A DNA stretch of 64,000 nucleotides, taken from Buxus sempervirens (lineage: Eukaryota > Streptophyta > Magnoliopsida > Buxales > Buxaceae). The stretch is from positions 41,902,766 through 41,966,765 of the forward strand of contig OX387184.1 in the NCBI GenBank assembly GCA_947561395.2, written 5' to 3'. This document shows positions 35,578-46,085 of this stretch, piece after piece; within the stretch, counting starts at the first letter, position 1; each line of letters opens with the position of its first letter. Position numbers and translations under genes: made by a program. The notes under the pieces were generated by a model that worked only from the letters and a program-made list of their open reading frames with translations, did no database searches and was not told where the DNA came from.

Positions 35578-36672
35578 AATTTTAAATCTTGAATGTGCAG
35601 TACGTCCCCCTAGTAAAAGTAAAGCTGCAATGCCTAAAGAAGCAACGACTAGGAAAATTTTCTTTTCAGCTCTCATGCTTGAAATTGTTGTTTTTCATAA
35701 ATATGTTTTTCCTGTGCCACCACTAACATAAACAAAGATGAGTCCCCTCTTTTTATTTTTGCATGCTTCCATTACCATGTCAAATATTAATCTCTGATCT
35801 TGATTTAATCCTGAACATAGTTCTTCAAAATGATGACATCCCTCAACATGATCATAGTTGAGTTCTTCTCTAATGAGTCTATTATAAAGCATTTCTGAAG
35901 ACTGGAATATGGGTGTTGGCATAGCTGGAAAGTCGTTGGGTGACATACCATTTCTATTTAAAACATTCCCAATTTCACATAGTGCCATTTGCATGAAATC
36001 TTTAGTATCGAAGCATAATTCTTCATGTAAAGAATCTTTTCTCATTCTATACATAAAGTCCTTTGTAAGATCAATCCAATGTTTTTCCCATAACTCCAAT
36101 GGATTTGTTATGTATGAGAAAATAAGCGTAGAGCAAAACATATTTCTTAGTTGTGTCGCAATTGCCCAAATTGATGCCTCATTTAGCGCTTCATGCCATT
36201 AATTATCATCATCCAACAAGTCAAATATTAAGCAAGTTGACTTGAATATAGAGTATAAGGTGCCATCTACAATCCTAGTGTCCTCATAACTTATTGGTCC
36301 TCGAACTTTGTGAATTAGCATTTCTTAAGTAGTATCGCTTGCCTGAATTAGGTTGTGCATAATAAAATTTCCAATAGAACGTTTTCCTTTTGTCCTTGTC
36401 CATTCTCTATTTTTTTTATTCCATACCCATTTGGTGGGAAATTTGACATACATCAAAGACCGTGCATCTTCATGTTGATTGTTTACTTCAAACCATTTGG
36501 TGAACATTGTATCTCTAACACAAGGCCGTTCTATGATTGATTCAACATCATCATAATCCTTAAATATTAAAACTGCTCATCTTGGAGATGAAATTGCAAT
36601 CTTTCAACTGATGGGTTTTGTTGCTGAAGATCAAACTCAAATATCCTCCAACAAGATTTAATTGTAGATACA
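35578..36672 (-). pseudogene. Helitron helicase, N-proximal piece (1 of 3)
   Basis: Minus-strand reading from 36672: CWRIFEFDL, then FTKWFEVN, then VDGTLYS, LNQDQRLIFD, Walker A GGTGKT (about 35724-35705), and GIAALLL followed by RTAHSRFKI at the Mutator-like insertion point. These are consecutive landmarks of the Helitron PIF1-type helicase. Several stops and frame changes are present (near 36300, 36200, 36570, 35700). The N-terminal Rep part of RepHel is not in the window, because a Tekay-like LTR begins at 36678. Confidence 0.9.
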
Positions 36673-36839
36673 CAACGTGTAAAACCCCGAATTTTTGAAT
36701 ATAGTAATATAATAAGTAAATCTAATTATTGGATAATAAGTTAGATTAACTGAAAAAATATTAAGGAATAAATAATTAATCCAAGTATTGGAGAATTAGC
36801 AATATGTTCCAAGTATGTATATATTAGAAATTAAATAAA

Positions 36840-37241
36840 GGGCAAATTACACTTACCTCCCTTGAGGTATGACATAATTACACTTACCTCCCTTGGGGTT
36901 TCTGATATAACACTGTCACCCCTTGACGTTTATATGTGGGTCACACTAACACCCCCTCACTACATTTTCCGTATTAAAAAATAAATAACTTTTGAATGTA
37001 TGACTAAAAATTAATTTTAAAAAATAAATAACTTGTGAATGTATGACTAAAAATTAATTTAGAAAATTAATTTTTAGTCATACATTCAAAAGTTATTTAT
37101 TTTTTAATACGGAAAATGTAGTGAGGGGGTGTTAGTGTGACCCACACATAAACATCAAGGGGTGACAGTGTTATATCAGAAACCCCAAGGGAGGTAAGTG
37201 TAATTATGTCATACCTCAAGGGAGGTAAGTGTAATTTACCC
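36840..37241. mobile_element. Foldback MITE of 402 bp
   Basis: Nearly perfect inverted repeat: GGGCAAATTACACTTACC at the left, its complement at the right, arms of about 180-200 bp. A short direct duplication (ATAAATAACTT...GTATGACTAAAAATTAATTT) lies in the left arm near the centre. Flanks are AT-rich and similar (ATTAAATAAA and ATTTAAATGA), so a 9-10-bp target duplication is possible but not exact. No coding capacity. Confidence 0.8.
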
Positions 37242-38554
37242 ATTTAAATGATCGTAATTATGAGTTATTGGGAATTGGAATAGTAATTTAAATTAATTGG
37301 AAGATTAATTATAGGTTTAACTTTAATTAATAGTAATAGGAAAAGTGAAGAATTAATTTAGAATAATTGGAAAAGTAAGTTAAATTTGAAGTTTGGAACA
37401 GATAGGTATTAATCCAAGTGTGTATTATAGCCAAGAATACTATAAAGAATAAATTTGGAAATTTTAGAAGAAATCAAATGGTTACATATGAAATTATCAA
37501 GAGAAAGGTATTTTGGTTAATTCCTAGTTAGCTAAATAATTAAATAATTATTAGGTTTAAGAAATTAAGTTAGACTTAAGTTGGATTGATTTAAGTATAA
37601 ATAGTGAAATTTATAGCTTAATAAGTGAGGAAAGGGCATATTGGTGATTATACTTAATTAGGAGCCTTAAGTTGAGGGAAAAGAGGAGTTTTGGGGAGTT
37701 TTTGTAATATTTAAAAATAAGGGAAATAATTAGCACGAAAATTAGGAAAAATAGAAGTTTCTCTTATTTAGTATTAAGAGGAAAGTATTAGAAGGAGGAA
37801 TTGTGAAAGAATAGGAAAGCTTCTAAGTGAGATTAGGAAACCTAGTAGGATTAGTTAGAAAGTTTCCTAAACCTATTAAGACTTCTATTTTGGGTGAGCC
37901 TGTAAAAGGGAGGCTTTAAGGAGGAATTAAGGTTTCTTCTAATCAAATCATATAGAGGAAAAGGAGGAGCAAGGAGGGCTCTCACGTTTGGGGAATATAG
38001 AGAAAGGAGTTGTTGCTGAAACCTCCGACCAGCAGCCATCAAACTTAGATCGGGAGAGATCCAGCCATTGGATCAACCTCGAATTTGGAGGTTCTGTTCA
38101 TGACTAGTAGGACTTCAATCTGAATGGTGGAGATGGTGTTCTGAGGTATCTAGAGGGGTGAGGTAATAACAGACTTCGGTTATACCTTGAGGAGAAGGGT
38201 TTTGCGTTTTGAGGCAAGTAGTAACACCCCGTTTCATTTAATTGTTGCATGGTTTTAGGTTTAATCGAATTGGTATGATTTGGAATTATTGTATAATGGT
38301 TTGAGATGCAAAATCATATATTTTATTTAATATATTTCATGGGTTTCAATGATCATGGATATAGTGGAAGAACATCGTCAAGCGTGCTTTTAAGTGTCGA
38401 TTTTATTGGGTTTTGATAAAGATTTATTGTAGATCTAGGTTTGGATGTGTTCGGATTAATCTAGCATGTTTAAATGTTGAGAATATATTATTTAGAAGTG
38501 GTTTGAATTGTTGGAATCATGTTTTAAAGAATAAAAGAGAAGAATTACAAAAAT

Positions 38555-38830
38555 CGCAATTGGACGAGTGCCTAACACGATCGCCTGAACGATCTGGACG
38601 AGTGTCTCGACTATGTATTTTTAGAAATATTTTAGATAGGTCGCCCAACCAAGTCTCCTGAGCAATGGGTTGAATGACTGTTAAACGATTCGATTTTGGG
38701 TAGGTTGCCCAACGGGATCGCCTGGGCGCCCACCTTGAGCGCCCATTGGTTTAATTTTCGTTTCAATTATCATGGCCACCCAACTAGGTTGCCTGAGCGA
38801 TAGGGTCTAGCGACCTTAACAGAAACCTGA
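38555..38830 (+). repeat. CpG-rich word cluster in Tekay-like LTR
   Basis: A patch in AT-rich DNA with many copies of TCGCCT/TCGCCC, AACGAT and CCTGAGCGA-type words on both strands, about 950 bp downstream of the TATA box. The position is comparable to 8771-9060 in the other Tekay-like LTR. Confidence 0.5.
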
Positions 38831-38900
38831 ATTTCCTATTTTGAAGAGTTATTCAATTCCAAAATAATTTTAAATGAATTTTAAATACCTGAACCTACTG

Positions 38901-41294
38901 TGCGCACCTAAAAATAAATCTAGATCGCACACCGGGCGCACCTTTGGTGCGTGCCTCGGGACATTCAGAGTCGCCACTGCCTGAGAGTGCAGGCAGACAC
39001 GGTTTTGCCCTAATCAGGTCTAAGTCTGGTCTGCGGCTTATTAGAGATCTAGCTAAGTCCTCGGTTACGGTTCGGGGAAGTCTTAAAGACACCCCGGTCC
39101 GCCCCGTCGGTTTGACGGGTCCCTCGGGTCTCCCTGGTTTTTTGAGTCAAGTTCACCCTATTCCTAGACCAGCATGCTACCTTGTTGGGTCTGGCGGGGC
39201 CCTTTGAAGGTGTGGGTCCCTTTTATTTGATTTTATCTTTTTATTTATTCAAGTGATGTGGGTCGGATCCGAGTCCCGTTGGAAGACTCGTGGGCTGCCA
39301 TGGTTGGGCCTTGGGCCCAGTTGGGTTATTGGGTAACCCATTTGGTTATTTTATTTATTTACACATTCCATGGGCTTAGATTTGGCCCATTAGCCAAGAG
39401 TCAAAGGGCCTGGGCCTGTTTATTGAAAACAGGCCTGGTATAGGCCAGTCAAAGGTGGGCCCACAAATGGGCCTATGATAATCTTGGTGGGCCCGTCTAG
39501 GCCCACAGTCTTTTATTGGGCTCACAATAGCCCAAATTGTCTAAAAGGCCGGTTCAGGCCGTTTTGGGTTGGGTTAAGTCCAACCAGGCCAAGAAATTAC
39601 ACTTTTTAAGTTATTTTACATTTGCCCGTGTTTGCTATACGGTCCGCCTTGCCCGTGAATGAATTACGGTCTTCCTTGTCCGTGAATCAAACACGGTCCA
39701 GACTGGACCGGCCTGAGTTTATGGGCACAACCTATTTTGGGCTTTTGCGGCCGACTCTTCCTGGGATCAGTTCCGTGGATTTCTTGGGACCTCCAATGGC
39801 TTCTGTGGTGATTCCAGTGCTTTCTGTCATGGCACACTTGCTTCACTTGGCTTATAAAGCCACTTTCCTTTTCTTCTTGTTCTTTTTGGAAAGGAGAGTC
39901 TTCCTCTAATCATCCTTGGTCATTTGTAGAAGGAGTGAGGGAAGATTACAGGGGATGATTTATAAATTACCGATTCTTTTTATGTTCCCAAACCAAAGCC
40001 AAAATGGGTGTATGGCATCTTCAGGTTGCCTCATATACTTACATCTTTTTTATTTTGAAACTCTCATTAGCATGGAGATATCCCAGCAACCATAAATCAA
40101 AAGATTAGTAGATAATGTAGTAAAAGAAACAAAAAGAAAGAAACATCAAATACTTCAAATAAGGAATTTGAAAGATATATTGATCGGAAACATTACCAAA
40201 CTAGCAATCCTTTGCTTTTGTTGATGCTAGGATCCTTCGAGGATTTCGGCAGCGCTTCCGCGTCCTACAAGATTTCTTGGAATGGTTTTGACAGAGGTTT
40301 GGTGGGTTCTTGATATTCAAAGGGTGGAGAGGAGAAGTTTAAACATAATTCTGATGGGGCAGGGGTATTTTGGGCATTAAATAAGGTTAGGTGTTGGGAT
40401 GATGGTGGTTGGGCAGGGCTTGGCCGTGGAGAGCACCAAGAGGGAGAGGGGGTAGGCCAGAGGAGAGGGCTTGCTCAAATGAGGGGGGGTGGCTTCTCTA
40501 TTTATAGGCAAAATTTTCGTGCCCGTATTTGAAGTACGGGCGTGCCTTGCCCGTACTTCAAGTACGGGCGTGCCTTGCCCGTAATTCAAATACGGGCGAA
40601 AAACGAATATTTGCAATTATCGCAGATTCTTCCGTACTGGACGCGTGTCCCGCCGTACAGCGACGCGTGTTTCCTTCTAGAAGCGTGCCCGTACTTCAAA
40701 TACGGGCATGCCTTGCCCGTAATACAAATACGGTCCAGCACGTTTTAAAAATGTTTGGATTTCAAATCTTTATTCAATTTGGTTTTTTGCAAGATTTACA
40801 TTTGATTTTATGATTATTTTATTATATAAACGAGATTCCTTTATTAAAATATTATTAAACACTTTTATCTTATTTATTTTATTGGTTTAGTCCATTTTTG
40901 CTGCCTTTTTGCCACATGGGCAGTTTTTCTGAAACTTCAACTGCTCATAACTTCTTCATCTGGTGTCCGATTTCAACAAACTTAGTGTCGTTGGAATCAG
41001 CTCAGAACCACCTATCCATTGGGATCAAGTTTGGCAGTTGAATTGGGGTCGAGCAAAAAGTCAATTTTTTGCTCCTCAAAAGTTTGACCAGCTCATATCT
41101 TTTTCATCTGGACTCCGATTCCAGCAAATCCAGTTGCGTTGGAACTGTGTCGGAATGCTCTTTTCAATGAGATGAAGTTTGATGGCCAAATTCTTTTGAA
41201 TCAATAAGTCAATTTTTGACCCCCTCAGGGTTTGACTTTTAGTTTGACTTTTCATTTTTCTTTATTTTGGGGGTGCAAAAATCAGGTGCTAACA
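38901..41294 (-). repeat. Solo LTR of family A (2394 bp)
   Basis: Minus sense from 41294 (TGTTAGCACC) to 38901 (GGTGCGCACA). CCTAC flanks both sides (38896-38900 and 41295-41299), which proves insertion followed by loss of the internal region. It is homologous over its whole length to 5395-7803. Near-palindrome copies start at 40523, 40551, 40579, 40689 and 40717 (28-bp steps within each group). The TATA box is at 40499-40506 (minus) and GAGTCGCCA at 38968-38976. Confidence 0.93.
40523..40733 (-). promoter_or_regulatory. Near-palindrome array A in solo LTR
   Basis: CCGTA-(seven)-TACGG units at 40523, 40551 and 40579 (28-bp steps), then at 40689 and 40717 (28 bp). Between the groups is the inverted repeat around ACGCG also seen at 6006-6032. 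The array ends next to the TATA box, as in the other copy. Confidence 0.75.
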
Positions 41295-41461
41295 CCTACA
41301 AATGTTGAATGTTTACAACTATTTTCAATGATTTTGTATATTTAAACAAATTGATGAGTGATTTAGGGTGTTTGCAAAAAGAGTTGTCTTAATTTGAAAA
41401 TAAAAGGATTTTTGGGTTATTTCACTATCTGATTTGATTTGATTGGGAAATTATTACTTAG

Positions 41462-43952
41462 TGTGAGACATGGAAAAATCACCGAGATGATTCCCCTCCG
41501 TCAACACACGGAGTCATCAAAAAATGGGAGAGTTGCTACCATTCAAATTCGGGTGTGAATGGACACCAAAAGATTCAAAATAAGCAAATAGGCAAATACT
41601 AGAGTAAAAATAACTCTACTTGAAAATCAAATCCAGATATGGGTAAGGGGATTAGATTATGAACGGGGGAAGGTGTTAGGCACCCCCATTCACCCACACA
41701 AGGTGGTTGCCAAGTGTTGTTCATGCTAAAAAAAATGAGAAAGCTTGCTAAAAGCATCAAAAACCTTGGAAAATGATTAAACACATATGTGATATTTCTA
41801 CATGAGAAATCCAAATGAATTCCGGATCCTCTTTTATATCCATATAACTTCTGGAATATCGCCAATAGATGGAAACCAAAGCAAAAATTGCACAAAACAA
41901 AGTTGAGTCAAATCCGGAAAATTCAATAAAAGATAGAGCCATTTGTCTTGAAATCATTCAAATCTAGTTTAGATTGAATTAAACCAAATCCATTTGAAAG
42001 ATTATGATAAATAGAAGACTCATGCAAATTTTCAATCAATTCCAGTTAAAATCCTAGGGGTTATTCTCCTTTGAAATTTGCTGCTGGAGATAATTAAAAG
42101 TGACAAGTGGGCAAGTTTGGAAAATCATTTAGAAAACTCGGCTCCATATAAATCAATAAAATTTGGTGTGAATGAAGTATGTATGGCCATCTTTCAAATG
42201 AAACTAGCCTCATGCAAAATTTCATTTGGATGCACCTTGGGTGACCTCCCGAACAGGCCTCGAGGATCACAGATTAACCCAGAAAAGTGCTGTTGAGCAC
42301 TTCTGAGTAAATCTGTTACCCACGACACAAATGGAGTCAAACAATTATGAAACCAACTGGATTTGAAACTAGACTTCCAAGGAAAATACAAAAACAAGAA
42401 TCACTCGAATCGGACTTAAAACGAACACATGGCGCTCAGTCGAAGTGACAGGTTCCGTAATCAGACCTGAACTGCCCTATAAACTTCGACAGAGAGGTGT
42501 CAAAAATCCGCTAAATAGAAATTGATGAAATTTTATAGGCATAAACGAGACAGCCTTACCTTTCCCATGGCTTTGGAATCACTCCAAAAGTCATCTGGAC
42601 GATGAAGTTACGAGTGTCCGAATTTGGGGTACAGTTGCTGTCAAGTTAAGCCTTTTTTAAAGAAAATCAACTCAAAACAGTGATAAGGTGTGTGGAATCC
42701 ATGCAAGGCAAATCAAAACCATTTTGAACAGATATTGAAGAACCTCTAGGATGAAATGGGGCCCAAGTTTGGCTCACCATCCTCTCCGATTGGAAAGGAT
42801 ATGCCAAAAAAACCCCAAAATTGAGCAAAAGTGCCCAAAACTGAGAGGTTAGACCTAGAGGTCTTCAAGATTTGAAATAAACTTGATTGAAATTGATAAC
42901 GAGCATTCCAGAATTGCTTGGGGCTATTTATTTTAGATCTACCACAATGACGGCAATAGATCCAAAATACAAGCCAAATCCGACAAAACAAGTGCTATGT
43001 GTGTGTGAGTGAAAATCCATTCTTCAATAATATAACAACATATAGCATGCATTCATATCAATCAAATGGGGTTCTAGAACAGCCTAGGGTTCCATTCCAT
43101 TATCGTTTCCCTTAGTTCTCTCTCCCCGTATAACGGTTCTTCGAGATAATCTTGGGGTACTTTGAATATGAAACGGTTTTCATAGAATCAAAAGGCTTAT
43201 TCCAACAAGGTTCTAACACTAGGATCAATCCTCAGTCTCGTTTCCCCTAGATCCCGCCTTCACGTTTTATGGCTAGGGGGAGTCTCGAGGTACTTTGAGT
43301 AGAGGAAGGGTTTTCACACACATAGAATAGGCCTTATTATACAGAAAGGTAGAAGAAAAGAACTAACTCTAGATTGTAAAGACAGAAAAATAAAGAGAGG
43401 TTTGAGGCTTACCTGGGCTTCTGGAAGCAACACTGCAGCAGTTCCCTTCTTCACTCGAAGCTCTTTGATCTCCAACTTCTTGGCAGAAGTTCTTTGCAAA
43501 AGTTATTGGCCATTTGCTTGAGGAGGAGCCTCCTATTTATAGGCAAAGGCTAGGGTTAGGGTTTGCAAGATGCTAGACACAAAATAATGTCTAGAGCCCA
43601 CCAACCTTAACCATAAGGTCATTTCCGAGATTTCCACTCCTTTAATAAAGGATATGATGGTAAAAGTGAAAACTCTCGAAAAACCCTAATTTTGAGCAAA
43701 AAATCATGTATCTGACATATTAGGTCGGATACAAGAGCACCTATATGTATCCGACATATGATGTCGGATACATTAAGAGCTGCTTATATACGACAACTTA
43801 TGTGGGATATGAAGAAGTATGCTTGTATCTGACCTGAGTTGTCGGATACAAGGAAAAATGCCTATTTTCTCAAATTTTGTGCTGGTTTCAAAGGAGATAA
43901 TGATTTTTGCCAATTATTAATCATTTTTACTGTGCAATTTGGGGTGTCTACA
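41462..43952 (-). repeat. LTR family B, 3' LTR (2491 bp)
   Basis: Minus sense from 43952 (TGTAGACACCCC) to 41462 (TGTCTCACA). Homologous to 49657-52146 (2490 bp). The 39-bp array starts at 43707, and the TATA box is at 43534-43541 (minus). Flanks do not match (CTTAG and ACAAC), as expected for one LTR of a longer element. A decayed PBS-like 9-mer lies at 41530-41538. Confidence 0.85.
43707..43850 (-). promoter_or_regulatory. 39-bp array B in the 3' LTR
   Basis: 27-bp inverted repeats TGTATCCGAC-(seven bases)-GTCGGATACA (variants) start at 43707, 43746, 43785 and 43824, exactly 39 bp apart. The third copy is the most diverged. Confidence 0.9.
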
Positions 43953-43956
43953 ACAA

Positions 43957-43965
43957 CCCCTCTTT
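43957..43965 (-). other. Polypurine tract of the minus-strand Tat element
   Basis: The minus strand reads AAAGAGGGG, then TTGT, then the LTR start TGTAGACACC. This marks 41462-43952 as the 3' LTR. Confidence 0.75.
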
Positions 43966-44329
43966 GCGGGAGTTGCGAAGCAATGAGCTGCAAAGATTAG
44001 ACAAGCCCAAATTGCACTCCCTTAACCATGATTTGCTTGGTTCAATTCAATTTTGCAAAATAATTTTTGGGTGAAGATTTGCCAAAAAGCCCTAACCTTA
44101 AGGGGGCATTTCTCCAAGAGGTCTTAAATTCCACTGAGCTCTCGTGGCTATGAAGTGGATTTTAAACCCAAAATAAGATTTTTGAAAACTGATATTTTAT
44201 CAAACGAAGTTAAAAATTGAGTGAATATTTTCCTTTTGACCAACACATTTCCCCAAGTTGTCCCAAATTCCACTGAGCTATCGTGGCTATGACGTGGATT
44301 TTAAGCCAAAAATAGGGTTTTTTTTTTTG

Positions 44330-44538
44330 AAAATAGCAGACTTTGTAGCACATTTTTTCTTTTTCTTCTTTTTTTCTCTTTTTCTCCTTTTCTTCTCTTT
44401 TTTTTTCTTTTTTCTTTTCTTTTTCTCTTTTTTCTTTTTCTTTTTTTTTTCCTTTTTCCTTTTCTTTTTCTCCTGTTTTTTATTTTTTCTTTTCTTTTTC
44501 TCCTTTTTTTCTTTTTTTTTTCTTTCTGTTTTTTCTTT
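44330..44538 (+). repeat. Polypyrimidine tract of about 200 bp
   Basis: Almost only T and C on the plus strand (purine-only on the sense strand of the element), between the polypurine tract and the first PMD promoter. The translations across it are artefacts of low complexity. Confidence 0.85.
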
Positions 44539-44617
44539 TGTATCTGACATAGCTCGTCAAATAAGAAGACCTCTATTTGTTTCCGACATACTTCGTCAGA
44601 TACACTTATTTATATAA
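44539..44617 (+). promoter_or_regulatory. Promoter of PMD gene 1: two array-B units and TATA
   Basis: Units resembling TGTATCTGAC...CGTCA start at 44539 and 44578, again 39 bp apart. TATATAA follows at 44611-44617. A CT-rich leader begins at about 44636. The first coding ATG is at 46086, so an intron-containing 5' leader is likely (splice-type TGTAG directly before that ATG). Confidence 0.65.
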
Positions 44618-46085
44618 GTTGCGCGTGACCGCGACTCTTCCTCTTCTTTTCTTCTTCTCCGATCGCCAACCCCGGACACATCTCTCCTTCTCCTTCATCC
44701 CCGACGGTCCTCCTTTCTTCTCCGGTTACTTCCGACGAATCCCCGTGGCTTCGACGTCGGCAATTGTGGTTAACTCCGGCAACCCCCTGTATTTCCGGCG
44801 ATTGGTATTCTCTGAGCCCTAGCTCTTTGTTTCCACCGCCATCTTTACTAGTTCCAGGCGATCCTCTAGTGGCAACTCGACGCCCTTGTGCACGAATTGT
44901 CTAAGCTTCAATCCCTGCTCTTGCTCCACCATTTTCTGTCTCCCACAGCGGCAGTAAGCATCCCATTTCCTTCGGCAATCCTCATAGTTTCAAGTAAGTG
45001 TTCTTACTTTGTCCGAAATTTTATCCCAACAGGAGCTGGTAATTATTTGCATAACTTGGGATTTGATTTTTCTGATTGCATGCTAGATTGCTGATTTTCT
45101 GCTCGCATGCTTTGGTTCCTTGGACTGCTGATTTTCTGATTGCATGCTAGATTTGCTGATTGCATGCTAGAACAAGCTTTGATCTCCCAATTTTGATCCA
45201 ATTTGCTGCAATTGTTTAAGATTGTCCTGCTGGTGATATTTCCTCACGGTTCCTACCGAAATTGACAGTGATCAGCATAATTTTTTCTTTTTGCTGTGTT
45301 TTCTCTTTCGATGCTTATCCGAGAACTTGAGCTTGTGGTTTTGCCAATCTCTAAAATTTTTTTGCAAGCCTATGTCTCTATCTCGAGAACATTGGATTAC
45401 TCGTGCTAATTCCCAACTGAATTGTTCACGGCATGTCTTTGCATTTCCAGACTTGATGCCATGTCTATTTTCCTGAAATTTGCTTTGACTTTCAAATTGG
45501 TCCTGCCCATTCCTGAGGTGTGGTTCTTTAACACTGACTGCCGGTGTTATTTATTGAATTGCTGGTTGTATGGCTTTTTTACTTTGCTCTTGCATTGCTG
45601 GTGATGAATGGCATGATTTTCTGGTTTTGCCAAAGCTTTTGATGAATTATTGATGGTGGCCTGCCCACTGTTGTGAAATTTTTTTTTTTCAATTCATCTT
45701 GACTTTCTGACATGGCTTGCCAATTTGAATTTCTTCCGCTCTATCTGCAATTCCTGTTTTTGATCCTTTGGCCTTCAATTTTCCCATATCCTGAAATCAC
45801 AACATATTAGGAAATATTAAGCATTGTAGGCATGTTTTAGAACTAGAAAACAGAAATATCCATCACTTCCAAAAACTTTGTAGATAACACAAATGAGATA
45901 AAATTCCCTCGAGAAATAATTCATGATAATTTTGAAAAAAATCATATAAGATTCCTAATGAATTTGAGCCAAAAACTAGATCCAAAAGCAAGGTGAGATT
46001 CCTGATAAATTTGAACAAAAACCTAGAGCAAGGTAAAATTTCTGATAAATTTGCACTAAATTTCATAAAACACTTCCCTGTGTAG
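44618..46085 (+). other. Leader and probable intron of PMD gene 1
   Basis: T-rich DNA without a convincing ORF. Short repeats of TTTGCTGATTGCATGCTAG lie near 45065-45170. It is read as 5' leader plus intron. Confidence 0.4.

Larger units (their letters stand above)
36678..41461 (+). repeat. Tekay-like LTR, plus sense, interrupted
   Basis: Starts TGTAAAACCCCG at 36678, with CAACG before it. TATAAATA is at 37596-37603 and a CpG-rich word cluster (TCGCC, GGGCGCCC and related) at 38555-38830. It is interrupted by a foldback element (36840-37241) and by a solo LTR of family A (38901-41294). It is finally cut at 41461 by a family-B Tat element, so its 3' end and second duplication copy are not visible. 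Confidence 0.6.

Noticed and set aside
44258..44617. ORFs rich in Phe or Lys
   Set aside because: Low-complexity pyrimidine tract; composition alone gives the reading frames.
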